A model generated the notes under the pieces. That model had not been told where the DNA came from, did no database searches, and saw only the letters and a program-made list of their open reading frames with translations. DNA of 51,566 nucleotides from Anaerolineae bacterium (GTDB lineage: Bacteria > Chloroflexota > Anaerolineae > Anaerolineales > Anaerolineaceae): assembly GCA_011176685.1 (NCBI GenBank), contig DUED01000004.1, positions 1 to 51,566 on the forward strand, given 5' to 3'. How positions within the stretch are numbered: position 1 is the stretch's first letter; each line of letters opens with the position of its first letter. The position numbers and the translations under genes were made by a program. This document shows, in pieces, positions 21,399 through 30,003 of this stretch.

Positions 21399-24113
21399 TT
21401 ATTTGAGTTCTTTTATTTGTTTTTTTAATTTTTCAGCCGTTTCCTGATAATTTTCCAGTTTACTTTTTTCTTTTGCAACAATTTCTTTTGGTGCTTTCGT
21501 GGAGAATTCAGCGGAAAGAAGTTTTTCTAATCTAATAATTTGATTTAATGTGTCATCTAATTGTTTTTTTAAATTCTCTTTCCTTATAGGATCGTTGAAT
21601 GATTCATCATGAAGATATATTACGCTTCCAGTAGAAGGAACACTCATGGAGGGATAGGCTGATAAAGCTTCAGTTGTTTTTATATTATCAGTGATATCAA
21701 TGATATTTATTGCACCCGTAGATGAAATATATTCTTCTTGACTTTCAACGAAAGTTAAATTTTCGGGTGTAGTTAGTATTGTCCCACCAATATATTGAGA
21801 ATAAGGTATTCCGAGATCTGCTTTCAGGTTTCGGAATGCTTTTGAATGTTCAATTGTGCCTTTTGTAAAAGATTTTATGGCTTTGTCTTCCCATTTTTCT
21901 TTTGATTTTGATTCAGGCCATTTGGCAATAATGAGTGCATCTGTCCAACCACCTTCTACAGTTATTTCATTAGAATGAGATTGTACAGCTTGCTTTACAT
22001 GCCCCCAAAGCTCTTCAGTTACAAATGGCGTAAAAGGGTGCAGTAAGCGCAGGCATTTATCCAACACTCGTACCAGGGTAAGGGAAGTATAAAATGCGTC
22101 ATCCCCACCTTTTCTCAACTGCAGTTTGGCGATTTCGATATACCAATCTGCGAATTCACTCCAGAAGAAATCATAAATTTGCCTGCCTGCCTCGCCATAC
22201 TGGTAATTCTCAAACAGGCGATTCACATCTCTTACAACAGCACGCATTCGTGCATGAATGTATTCATCTGCACTACTCCATTTTGGCTCGGTTTGTGGAT
22301 TTTGAGGTCCTTGTCCTATTGCGTTAATCACAAACCTGCCTGCATTCCAGATCTTATTAGCAAAATTGCGGTTCGCTTCAACCTTTTTTAAACTGAGATT
22401 CATATCTTTCCCGGGTGAGGAGCCAACCAGCAGGGTAAAGCGTAAGGCATCGGTGCCAAGTTTATCCATCACGATTAGTGGATCGATTACATTCCCTTTG
22501 GTTCTACCCATTTTTTGCCCGTGTTCATCGCGAATTAAGCCATGCAGGTATACAGTATGGAAGGGGACCTGCCCTGTGAATTCCAACCCGCTCATAATCA
22601 TGCGTGCTACCCAGAAAAAAAGTATGTCATAACCGGTCTCCAGCATGGAAGTTGGGTAGAAATATTGATAGTCAGGTGTTTCCTCAGGCCAGCCGAGGGT
22701 CGAGAATGGCCATAATCCAGAGGAAAACCATGTGTCCAATACGTCCTCGTCCTGATAGATGTTGCTGCTGTTGCAGTGTGCGCATTCTGTAGGATCCTCG
22801 CGCGCTACTGTCACTTCATTGCAGTCTTTGCAGTACCATACCGGGATGCGGTGTCCCCACCATAATTGCCGGCTGATACACCAGTCTCGAATATTTTCCA
22901 TCCAGTTGAAATAGACTTTGCAGAATCGTTCCGGTACAATCTTAATACGGCCATCGCGCACGGCTTCAATGGCAGCTTCAGCCAAAGGTTTAATGCTTAT
23001 GAACCACTGTGTGCTGATCATTGGCTCAATGATCTCACCACCTCGTTGTGAGCGAGGTATGTTTAGAGTGTAAGGTTCTTCTTTGATTACCAAACCTGCC
23101 TTACGCATGTCCCCCCACATTTTCTTGCGGCATTCAAAACGATCTAATCCGTTATACGGACCACCATTCTCATTGATGGTTGCATCTTCATTGAAGATAT
23201 TGATTGTACCCAGCTTATGTCGCTGTCCGATTTCGTAGTCATTCGTATCATGGGCAGGAGTAACCTTCAGTGCACCAGTGCCGAACTCCCTGTCTACATA
23301 ATCATCTGCAATTACGGGTACTTGCCGCCCGAGGATGGGCACAAGCACTTTCCTGCCAATGAATTTCTCATAACGTTTGTCCTCTGGATGAACAGCCACA
23401 GCTGTGTCACCCAGGATGGTTTCCGGACGTGTGGTTGCAACAGGTATGTATATTCTTGAATCGTCCGTAAATATGTATTTGAAGTAGTAGAGTGTGCCTG
23501 GCTCCTGCGAATATTCAACTTCTAAATCTGAAACTGCAGTGCGCAGGTGAGGAGACCAGTTAATCAATCTTAGACCGCGATAAATTAGGCCCTTTTCATA
23601 CAAATGTACAAACGCTTCTCTAACAGCTTTTGATAGGCCTGCATCTAAAGTAAAGCGTTCCCTGGTCCAGTCGCAGGATGCGCCTAACCGGCGGATTTGA
23701 CGGGTAATAATTCCGCCGTACTTTTCTTTCCATTCCCAAGTGCGTTGCACAAATTCCTTACGCCCAATATCATCTCTGCTGAGGCCCTCTTTTTCAAGCG
23801 CTTTTTCAACTTGCAACTGTGTGGCAATACCCGCGTGGTCTGAACCCGGTACCCATAAGGCGGGAATGCCTTTCATGCGTTTGTAACGGATCATCAGATC
23901 TTGTAGCGAAACAAATATGGCATGTCCCAGGTGCAGATAACCGGTTACATTCGGAGGAGGAATGGAGATAACGAAGGGGCTTTTCCTGGGGTCGAAATCG
24001 GGTTTTTTAGGATCATTGGATGGCTTAAAATAACCATTTTTCTCCCAAAACTGGTAGATGCGTTGCTCTGTGTTTTTGAAATCATAAGCTTTTGACAGTT
24101 TGAATTCAGGCAT
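21399..24113 (-). CDS. valS: Valyl-tRNA synthetase
   Basis: 904 residues, class I synthetase charging tRNA-Val. The HIGH motif is HLGH at 61-64 after IPPPNVTGYL. The editing domain follows, with VATTRPETILGDTAVAVHPED near 230. A Cys4 zinc site is seen at CKDCNEV...CAHC. The KMSKS loop is K534-M535-G536-R537-T538, followed by KGNVIDPL, a variant of the standard sequence. The anticodon-binding domain and a C-terminal coiled-coil arm (from about residue 840, KKQLDDTLNQIIRLEKLL) are complete. GGAG precedes the ATG. Expression is controlled by a T-box leader. Confidence 0.97.
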   Translation of the reverse strand: MPEFKLSKAYDFKNTEQRIYQFWEKNGYFKPSNDPKKPDFDPRKSPFVISIPPPNVTGYLHLGHAIFVSLQDLMIRYKRMKGIPALWVPGSDHAGIATQLQVEKALEKEGLSRDDIGRKEFVQRTWEWKEKYGGIITRQIRRLGASCDWTRERFTLDAGLSKAVREAFVHLYEKGLIYRGLRLINWSPHLRTAVSDLEVEYSQEPGTLYYFKYIFTDDSRIYIPVATTRPETILGDTAVAVHPEDKRYEKFIGRKVLVPILGRQVPVIADDYVDREFGTGALKVTPAHDTNDYEIGQRHKLGTINIFNEDATINENGGPYNGLDRFECRKKMWGDMRKAGLVIKEEPYTLNIPRSQRGGEIIEPMISTQWFISIKPLAEAAIEAVRDGRIKIVPERFCKVYFNWMENIRDWCISRQLWWGHRIPVWYCKDCNEVTVAREDPTECAHCNSSNIYQDEDVLDTWFSSGLWPFSTLGWPEETPDYQYFYPTSMLETGYDILFFWVARMIMSGLEFTGQVPFHTVYLHGLIRDEHGQKMGRTKGNVIDPLIVMDKLGTDALRFTLLVGSSPGKDMNLSLKKVEANRNFANKIWNAGRFVINAIGQGPQNPQTEPKWSSADEYIHARMRAVVRDVNRLFENYQYGEAGRQIYDFFWSEFADWYIEIAKLQLRKGGDDAFYTSLTLVRVLDKCLRLLHPFTPFVTEELWGHVKQAVQSHSNEITVEGGWTDALIIAKWPESKSKEKWEDKAIKSFTKGTIEHSKAFRNLKADLGIPYSQYIGGTILTTPENLTFVESQEEYISSTGAINIIDITDNIKTTEALSAYPSMSVPSTGSVIYLHDESFNDPIRKENLKKQLDDTLNQIIRLEKLLSAEFSTKAPKEIVAKEKSKLENYQETAEKLKKQIKELK

Positions 24114-24136
24114 GTTTTACTCCATTATTTAATAAA

Positions 24137-24413
24137 ATTAAAAACCTTTCGCCTTAGAGGACGAAAGGAATTTCCCTGCGCGGTACCACCTCACTTCGTC
24201 ATTTTTTCAAATGCCGCTCTCAACTCAGAATTACTATTCTGGCTGCGCGCTAACGGGCTTACCCGTGCCGTTCTACTCTCCTAGATGCGATTTCTTCGGC
24301 AAATTTACTGAGCGACTTCAGTTGCGGTATTGCTGTGGAGGTTTTCAGCTGCTAACGCTCCTTCTCTATCAGCTTTCCTTAAACTTACTACTCTCAGAGT
24401 GTTTGATATTTTT
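24137..24413 (-). promoter_or_regulatory. T-box riboswitch leader of valS
   Basis: The roughly 277-base leader carries the T-box core AGGTGGTACCGCG (complement of 24179-24191), whose bulge binds the uncharged tRNA acceptor end. A terminator CCTTTCG/CGAAAGG (24162-24168 with 24145-24151) and a T-rich run follow. The base of Stem I is AAGUUUA pairing with UAAAUUU; just 5' of the latter lies GAAGUCGCUC, in which GUC is a candidate valine specifier codon (tentative). Uncharged tRNA-Val should favour the antiterminator and raise ValRS synthesis. Confidence 0.93.
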
Positions 24414-24419
24414 TAAGTG

Positions 24420-24448
24420 ATTATACAGATTTCAGACTTCTTTGTCAA
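24420..24448 (-). promoter_or_regulatory. Consensus sigma-70 promoter of the valS leader
   Basis: On the minus strand TTGACA (24448-24443), a 17-base spacer and TATAAT (24425-24420) match the consensus perfectly. Transcription should begin near 24413, at the 5' edge of the T-box. Confidence 0.9.
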
Positions 24449-24519
24449 ATACGGTTTTCAACAATTGAATTAATAATCTCTTTTTGCTATAGTGATTTAT
24501 CAGAGAGAAAGGTGTGTGC

Positions 24520-25327
24520 GTGAAAAGTCTTCTATCGGTGAGGATAATTAGTTCTGTAATCATTTTATGCAGTTTAACATTTTGCGCTATTGATAACGAT
24601 AAAATGGGAAGTCTCACCTCTAATGACCAAGGGAAAAATAATTGTTACTTTTATTAAGAATGGAATAGTATATATTCCATCAGGTTGGTTCACCATGGGG
24701 GAAAATAATGGACGCCGTTCCAATGAGCCCTAGCGATAAGTATATTTAGATACTTTCTGGATATGGTTAAATGAGATTACACGTGCTGATTTTGTACGAT
24801 TTATCGAGGTAACAGGATATGATGCACCAGGATTCAATCCGAATTATGCTAAAGAGGCGCCGAATTTACCAATCACAGGTATCCTGGGGGAAGATGCCGT
24901 AGCCTATTGCGAATGGGGAGGTATGCGCTTGCCGACCGAGGCGGAATGGAAAAAAACGGCACGTGGTATTGATGGGCGAAAATATGCCTGGGGTGATCAA
25001 TGGGATCCTGTTCTCACTAATAGTCGGGAGAGCGGAAATGCAAAATTACTACCAGTTGGCAGCATTCCAGAGGGTGCTAGCCCTTACGGCCTATTGGATA
25101 TGATGGGGAACGCAGCGGAATGGCTGGCGGATTATTTTGATTTCGATTATTACAAAGTGGCTCCCAATCATAACCCGCAAGGGCCAGGCATCATTATGGA
25201 TCATACTATTCGTGGTGGATCATACTGGTCACCTGCTTATCTGGTGACAACCTATATGCGTGACTCCTCTCATTCAGTCCATCCATATCCACGCGTAGGC
25301 TTCCGCTGTGCGAAATCTGCAAATTAA
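24520..25327 (+). pseudogene. Decayed lipoprotein with formylglycine-generating-enzyme-like (FGE-sulfatase) domain
   Basis: A GTG at 24520 after GAGAGAAAGG begins a lipoprotein signal (VKSLLSVRIISSVIILCSLTFC), but this frame ends at TAA 24655. The domain continues in the +1-shifted frame (GIVYIPSGWFTMGENNGRRSNEP), so an indel lies near the A run at 24634-24638. That frame is then broken by TAG at 24731 and TAA at 24737, where family members usually have polar residues such as Gln before VYLDTFWI. From there it is open to 25327, with the conserved GMRLPTEAEWKKTARG, GNAAEWLADYF and GGSYW, ending PRVGFRCAKS. Catalytic activity cannot be expected. Confidence 0.88.
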
Positions 25328-25394
25328 TCGAGGTAAATTCCAACTCCTTGAAATCAATAAGAATTCCTACATATTCTTGGTAAGATTAAACACT

Positions 25395-26816
25395 ATGCGG
25401 CGCTTATTCGTCTTGTGTGTCTTAGTAAGCATTGCTCTCACTGCATGCTCTTCAGCCAAAGATAGGAGTAATGGAGAGATAGCTGAGACAGTTGTTCCAA
25501 CCCATGATAAACCCACTAGGACCCCAGTTGCTTCAGTTACTCCTCACATGGAAGCGAGCATTGAAAACGAGATTCCAGATGATTTGAGTGAGGGTATTGA
25601 AATCCAATTCTGGCATCCCTGGTCGGGAGAAGCAGCGGGGGCAGTTGATGGGTTAGTGGCTAATTTTAATGAAACTAACCCCTGGGGTATTATGGTTTTC
25701 ACATCCTCAAAAGCAAACACGGATTTTTTAGTGGAAAGTGTTGTGGGTATCAAAGAACGAGAAGAGTTACCGGCGTTGATTGCAGCCCCAGGAGCTTTTT
25801 TGAGGGCATGGTACGAAGAGAATGGTGGGCAAATTGACCTCGAAGCTTATATTAAACATCCACAGTGGGGCTTGACAGAGGAAGAGATTCTCTCCTTTCC
25901 ACTTATTTTCTGGAATCAGGATGTGGATGTGGAGGGTCGTTTTGGGGTTCCGGCTGAACGTAGTATAAATGTTATTTTTTACAATCAGACTTGGGCACAG
26001 GAGCTCGGATTTGCTACCCCACCAATCACACCAGATGATTTTCTTAATCAGGCTTGTGCGGCTGCACGCGGGAATGCCTTTGACGATAATTTCGAAAATA
26101 ACGGAACAGGCGGATGGATTTTCAACACGGAACCGATGACTGTTCTAAGCTGGCTGCGGGTGTTTGGGGGTGGCGAGCTTCCAAAGGAGGAAGGGCAAAA
26201 CTACTTATTCCTGAATGACAATAATGAAGATGCTTTTGAATTCTTGCACACAATTTATCATATAGATTGTGCCTGGATTGGCAGGAAATCTACCCCATAC
26301 AGTTATTTTGCCAAACGCCAAGCGCTATTTTTCAGTGGTGATTCACGGGATATTCTAATTCAGGAGCAAATGGATGAAATCGAGGGCAACCAGGATGAGT
26401 GGACTATGCTGCCTTATCCTTCGATAAGCGAAAAGCCAACTATACTTGTAGAGAGTTTATCTTATGGAGTCTTTCCTTCAGATGCAGAACATCAATTGGC
26501 AGCTTGGTTATTTATCCGCTGGATGCTTTCCTCACAGAACCAGGCGGTGTTAATTAGAACAACAGGAACATTGCCGATTACAATCACCGCTTTAGATGAG
26601 CTGGTTGATTTTCGGAAAGGACATTCAAGCTGGGATGAGGCTTTGCAATTTATTCCCCTTGCACAGCCGGAACCCGTTTTGTTTTCATGGCAAGTTGTTG
26701 GGCATATACTACAGGACGCTTCTTGGCAGTTGAAGCAGTTTAATGTTTACCTAGAGGGTATCCCTGATATCCTTGCCCAGATAGAATCCACTGCAAGGGA
26801 GGTGCTGAGTGAATAA
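25395..26816 (+). CDS. Extracellular solute-binding lipoprotein of a sugar ABC transporter (family 1)
   Basis: 473 residues. Signal MRRLFVLCVLVSIALTACSSAKD has a lipobox LTAC with C18 lipidated, followed by a Thr/Pro-rich linker and EIQFWHPWSGEAAGAVDGLVANFNETNPWGI, the usual start of family 1 sugar-binding proteins. NVIFYNQTWAQELGFATPPITPDDFLNQACAAA matches the ...YN...ELG...P.TW.E segment. No permease or ATPase genes are adjacent, so it is an orphan component. The start at 25395 is the first giving a signal peptide; the frame is open further upstream. It overlaps the RNase HI gene by 8 bases. Confidence 0.85.
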   Translation: MRRLFVLCVLVSIALTACSSAKDRSNGEIAETVVPTHDKPTRTPVASVTPHMEASIENEIPDDLSEGIEIQFWHPWSGEAAGAVDGLVANFNETNPWGIMVFTSSKANTDFLVESVVGIKEREELPALIAAPGAFLRAWYEENGGQIDLEAYIKHPQWGLTEEEILSFPLIFWNQDVDVEGRFGVPAERSINVIFYNQTWAQELGFATPPITPDDFLNQACAAARGNAFDDNFENNGTGGWIFNTEPMTVLSWLRVFGGGELPKEEGQNYLFLNDNNEDAFEFLHTIYHIDCAWIGRKSTPYSYFAKRQALFFSGDSRDILIQEQMDEIEGNQDEWTMLPYPSISEKPTILVESLSYGVFPSDAEHQLAAWLFIRWMLSSQNQAVLIRTTGTLPITITALDELVDFRKGHSSWDEALQFIPLAQPEPVLFSWQVVGHILQDASWQLKQFNVYLEGIPDILAQIESTAREVLSE

Positions 26817-27267
26817 ATATAACCATAAAAAGAATCTGCCTAAGGTTGTTGTTTACACCGATGGTGCCTGCGACCCTAATCCGGGCAGAGGGGGATGGGG
26901 GGCGATACTATTCTTGCCAGAGGGGGAAAAAGTATTGAGCGGGGGCGTGAATCCTTCTACTAATAACCGCATGGAACTCACCGCTGCCATTCAAGCGCTA
27001 AGGGCTGTTCCTTATCAAGCACAAATCACACTTTATACTGATTCACAATATCTCAAGCGAGGCATTGAGGAATGGCTGCCGGTATGGCAAGCGCGCAACT
27101 GGCGGCGTAAGGGCGGCAAATTGGTTAATGTAGATCTGTGGAAGCAGTTAGTGCAGGAAGCGAAACGCCACCAGGTTACATGGCGTTGGATACGTGGGCA
27201 TTATGGCGAACCGAATAATGAGAGGGTGAATAAGCTGGCACAAAAGGCGATATTTCAAAATAGTTGA
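26809..27267 (+). CDS. rnhA: Ribonuclease HI
   Basis: 152 residues that should hydrolyse the RNA strand of RNA-DNA hybrids. Catalytic residues read in order are D18 (VVVYTDGACDPNPGRGGWGAIL), E56 (NNRMELTAA) and D78 (LYTDSQYL). H131 is in IRGHYGEPNNERVNKLA, where the fourth acidic residue (D134 in E. coli RNase HI, in ERCDELA) is replaced by N141. The basic protrusion region is present (WLPVWQARNWRRKGGKLVNVDLW). It starts with GTG inside the end of the previous gene, with GGGAGGTG upstream. Confidence 0.95.
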   Translation: MNKYNHKKNLPKVVVYTDGACDPNPGRGGWGAILFLPEGEKVLSGGVNPSTNNRMELTAAIQALRAVPYQAQITLYTDSQYLKRGIEEWLPVWQARNWRRKGGKLVNVDLWKQLVQEAKRHQVTWRWIRGHYGEPNNERVNKLAQKAIFQNS

Positions 27268-27294
27268 AAAAGGCAGATACAAATCGGCCTTTTT
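27267..27294. terminator. Bidirectional terminator between rnhA and tRNA-Cys
   Basis: AAAAAGGC (27267-27274) pairs perfectly with GCCTTTTT (27287-27294) over a 12-base loop. It can serve both the plus-strand rnhA and the minus-strand tRNA-Cys gene. Confidence 0.85.
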
Positions 27295-27298
27295 AATA

Positions 27299-27370
27299 AG
27301 GCGACGACGGGACTCGAACCCGTGATCAGGGTTTTGCAGACCCTTGCCTTGCCAACTTGGCCACGTCGCC
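27299..27370 (-). tRNA. tRNA-Cys (anticodon GCA)
   Basis: 72 bases on the minus strand. The 7-bp acceptor stem GGCGACG/CGTCGCC, an anticodon loop TCTGCAAAA with GCA, T arm CGGGTTCGAGTCCCG and discriminator U (typical for Cys) are all present. CCA is not encoded. Confidence 0.95.
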
Positions 27371-27771
27371 TGATTGTGGGTGGAATTTTATCATAAGTTG
27401 TCATTTTGACGCTTTAAAGATAAATTGTTAATATTCTGAGTACATTTTTACAATTTTTGCTAAATGCGGCGGTGATTAGAAGTAAGACAAAGTGAACAAT
27501 TGGATGTTTAATAAAGTTGCATAATGAGAGACTTTGATGTAAAATTATTATATCCATTTTTAGAGTATATGAGATTAACAATTATAATGAAGATGTTAGA
27601 ATAAAAAATATAGTCTTAAAAAATTATGGCAATTGTTATTCTCCTCTATGTAAATAAGAAATTATAAAATGACTTTAAAAGCTGTCCATTAATGATAATA
27701 AGGGGATGGTTTTATGGATCTTAGGTTTTTTTAATATTTTTACTTCTAAATAACAAAAAGGAGTAAAGACT
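27371..27771. other. Intergenic region upstream of the PTS operon
   Basis: A 401-base, very AT-rich stretch without a supported gene. A candidate promoter is TTGCAT (27517-27522), 17 bases, TAAAAT (27540-27545), some 230 bases before the first operon gene. GGAGTAAAG just before 27772 is the ribosome site. No clear riboswitch or strong hairpin was found by eye. Confidence 0.5.
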
Positions 27772-28290
27772 ATGGCAGTTAAAATAGATTTTAGTGGAAA
27801 TGAATCAAGAGCAATTAATTTGGAAAAAATGGGGGATTATGTAACGTTCCGTACATCAATACCTAAACCTACTAATGAAGAAGCTCATTTAAGGCATATT
27901 CTCAGGTTCTATATGGCACGATCTTTTGTGAAATCAGGTTACAAAGAGGTTTTTATCTTACCTCAGATAAAAATTGGTAACGAGAAAGTTGAGGTTGATG
28001 TGGCGGCAGGGGATGAGAAGAAGGCTATGATCGCAATTTGTGAGCCGGAATCTGTGACATTTAGCACGGAAGAAATACTTAAAAAATTGGTTAAGCTTCC
28101 AAATATACAAATCATTGTTGTGCACTCGCAGTACGGTGATCCAGGAAATATTGAGACTTTATTTAAAAAGGAACTGAAGGAAAAGAAGGTACGATTAATG
28201 GCTGTTGTTCCGCCTCCTTTTGATGACGTATATGAATATGATATATGGATGTTTGAGACAACTTTTTCAGAAAAAATTATAGGAGATTAA
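27772..28290 (+). CDS. Unknown protein leading the PTS operon
   Basis: 172 residues, no signal or membrane segment, no family recognised. The middle reads VFILPQIKIGNEKVEVDVAAGDEKKAMIAICEPESVTF, an E-x-x-V-D-V then A-I-C-E pattern with some likeness to PD-(D/E)xK nuclease-like or AAA-neighbour folds, but without a complete active site. The end, LMAVVPPPFDDVYEYDIWMFETTF, is a conserved-looking strand pair. It is the first gene of the operon, 26 bases before the EIIB gene and after AAAGGAG, so a role in carbohydrate uptake or its regulation is inferred from position only. Confidence 0.65.
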   Translation: MAVKIDFSGNESRAINLEKMGDYVTFRTSIPKPTNEEAHLRHILRFYMARSFVKSGYKEVFILPQIKIGNEKVEVDVAAGDEKKAMIAICEPESVTFSTEEILKKLVKLPNIQIIVVHSQYGDPGNIETLFKKELKEKKVRLMAVVPPPFDDVYEYDIWMFETTFSEKIIGD

Positions 28291-28316
28291 ATTTATTACA
28301 GCAGGTTTCGTTATCT

Positions 28317-28625
28317 ATGAGAAAATATAAAATAATAGTTGCTTGTGGTACAGCGATAGCTACATCTACACATGTTGCTTTAAAGGTTGAAGAACTGCTT
28401 CAAAAAAGGGGAAAGGAAGTTAATATTGTCCAATGTCGTGTTCAAGAAATTCCCAGCTTTCTTGATGGTGCAAGTGTTGTTATTTCAACAACAATTGTTC
28501 CCTTTGATCTTGATATTCCTGTAATCGATGGCATACCATTTCTTACAGGGGTAGGCATAAAGGAGGTGATTAATAAGATTGATGATGTATTAGAAAAAGA
28601 AGCTGATAATTCACAAAAACAATAA
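28317..28625 (+). CDS. PTS EIIB component, galactitol type
   Basis: 102 residues. KIIVACGTAIATSTHVALKVEELLQKRG is the GatB-type N-terminus: the phosphorylated cysteine is C10 in the loop VACGTAIATS. QCRVQEIPSFLDGASVVISTT follows as in GatB. It would take phosphate from the EIIA at 31801-32271 and pass it to the sugar bound by the EIIC. It lies 18 bases before the EIIC gene. The exact sugar is not shown; galactitol or a related polyol or pentitol is the family expectation. Confidence 0.9.
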   Translation: MRKYKIIVACGTAIATSTHVALKVEELLQKRGKEVNIVQCRVQEIPSFLDGASVVISTTIVPFDLDIPVIDGIPFLTGVGIKEVINKIDDVLEKEADNSQKQ

Positions 28626-28643
28626 ATATTTTAGGAGATAAAA

Positions 28644-29903
28644 ATGGAAACTATACAAGCGATTGGTAATTTTCTTACTGGGTTAGGCTCATCCGTTATG
28701 CTTCCAATAGTTATTCTTGTCCTTGGGCTGATCCTGGGTATGAAATTTCAGAAAGCCTTAACCTCTGCCCTTACAGTGGGCGTTGGTTTTGTTGGTTTAG
28801 GCTTGGTGATTGGTTTATTAATTGGTGCATTAGATCCGGCTACAAAGGCCTTAATTGCAAAAACAGGAGTAGAGTTGGAAGCGGTTGATGTTGGGTGGGG
28901 TGTGGCAGCCGCAATAGCCTTCGGCACATCAGTTGGTGCTCTTGTTATTGCGGTGGCGTTTGGTGTTAACCTGCTTATGCTTGTATTTGGGCTAACAAAG
29001 ACATTGAATGTTGATATTTGGAACTTTTGGCACTATGCTTTCTCAGGTTCATTAGTATACCTAGCTACTGGGAGTCTAGTAATGGGCTTGGCTGCTGCAG
29101 CAATTCACAGTATATACTGCTTGGTGATAGCTGACTTGGTTGCAAAGAAGGTTCAGGAATTCTTTAATCTACCGGGTATTTCTATTCCACAAGGATGGGC
29201 GACTACAAGTGTTCCTGTTATCCTGATTCTTAACTGGATTGTTGATAAGATCCCTGTTTTACGTGACATTCACTGGGAGCCAGATGTCATTCGTAAAAAA
29301 TTTGGTATTCTCGGTCAGCCGCTAATTATGGGCGCTTTTCTTGGTCTTGTACTTGGGCTTATCGCTTACGGCTTTGATAAAGCTGCTTTAACCTTGGCTG
29401 TCCAAATGGGCGCGGTAATGCTAATTGTTCCTCGCATTATTGCTATCTTTATGGAAGGTCTTACACCACTATCTGAAGCCGGACGCCAGTTTATGACCAA
29501 GCACTTCAAGGGGCGTGAGTTCTATATCGGTCTAGACTCTGCAATCCTAATAGGACATCCTATCACTATTGCCACTGCTATTCTCTTGATTCCGATCACG
29601 CTCTTCCTTTCCTTCGTTTTGCCAGGCAACAGAACTTTACCCTTTGCTGACTTAGCCGCAACTGCTTTCTTCGTTGCAATGGTTCCACCGCTTACTAAGG
29701 GCAACTTCTTCAGATCAATTCTATATGGGACCATTATTATGGTCATGGTGCTATATATTGCCAATGCATTTGCACCTGGTTTGACGCAAATTGCCCAAGA
29801 TATTGGCTATGAGATCCCAGAAGGTGCAACTCTGATAACTGGATTGTCAGGAGGTAACTGGGTTGCATGGGTTCTGAACGCTCTTGCGTCACTTTTTAAA
29901 TAA
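28644..29903 (+). CDS. PTS EIIC permease, galactitol type (GatC-like)
   Basis: 419 residues with about ten membrane helices. The N-terminus (IQAIGNFLTGLGSSVMLPIVILVLGLILGMKFQKALTSALTVGVGFVGL) is typical of EIIC-GAT, including the G-S-S-V-M-L-P and G-M-K-x-x-x-A-L sequences. The conserved KKFGILGQPLIMG and ALGLDSAILIGHP-like (EFYIGLDSAILIGHP) segments line the substrate path. It forms the membrane channel that imports and phosphorylates a polyol. A hairpin follows the gene before the M42 peptidase gene. Confidence 0.92.
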   Translation: METIQAIGNFLTGLGSSVMLPIVILVLGLILGMKFQKALTSALTVGVGFVGLGLVIGLLIGALDPATKALIAKTGVELEAVDVGWGVAAAIAFGTSVGALVIAVAFGVNLLMLVFGLTKTLNVDIWNFWHYAFSGSLVYLATGSLVMGLAAAAIHSIYCLVIADLVAKKVQEFFNLPGISIPQGWATTSVPVILILNWIVDKIPVLRDIHWEPDVIRKKFGILGQPLIMGAFLGLVLGLIAYGFDKAALTLAVQMGAVMLIVPRIIAIFMEGLTPLSEAGRQFMTKHFKGREFYIGLDSAILIGHPITIATAILLIPITLFLSFVLPGNRTLPFADLAATAFFVAMVPPLTKGNFFRSILYGTIIMVMVLYIANAFAPGLTQIAQDIGYEIPEGATLITGLSGGNWVAWVLNALASLFK

Positions 29904-29924
29904 TTTACTAGATTAAATTAGGGA

Positions 29925-29960
29925 GGGAGGAATCTAACTTAGGATTCCTCCCTTTCATTT
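29925..29960 (+). terminator. Hairpin between EIIC and M42 peptidase genes
   Basis: GGGAGGAATC (29925-29934) pairs with GATTCCTCCC (29943-29952) over 8 bases; the tail TTTCATTTTG is only moderately T-rich. It probably acts as a partial terminator or RNA stabiliser inside the operon, giving more transport than enzyme mRNA. Confidence 0.65.
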
Positions 29961-30003
29961 TGAATAGGCAAAACTCCCCTAAAGAAAAGCAATGGAGAAA
30001 GAA

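Noticed and set aside
24731-24739. Reassignment of TAG and TAA to Gln (alternative genetic code)
   Set aside because: Many intact conserved genes here, including rpoB neighbours, end at TAA or TAG at the expected length, and the same gene also has a frameshift.
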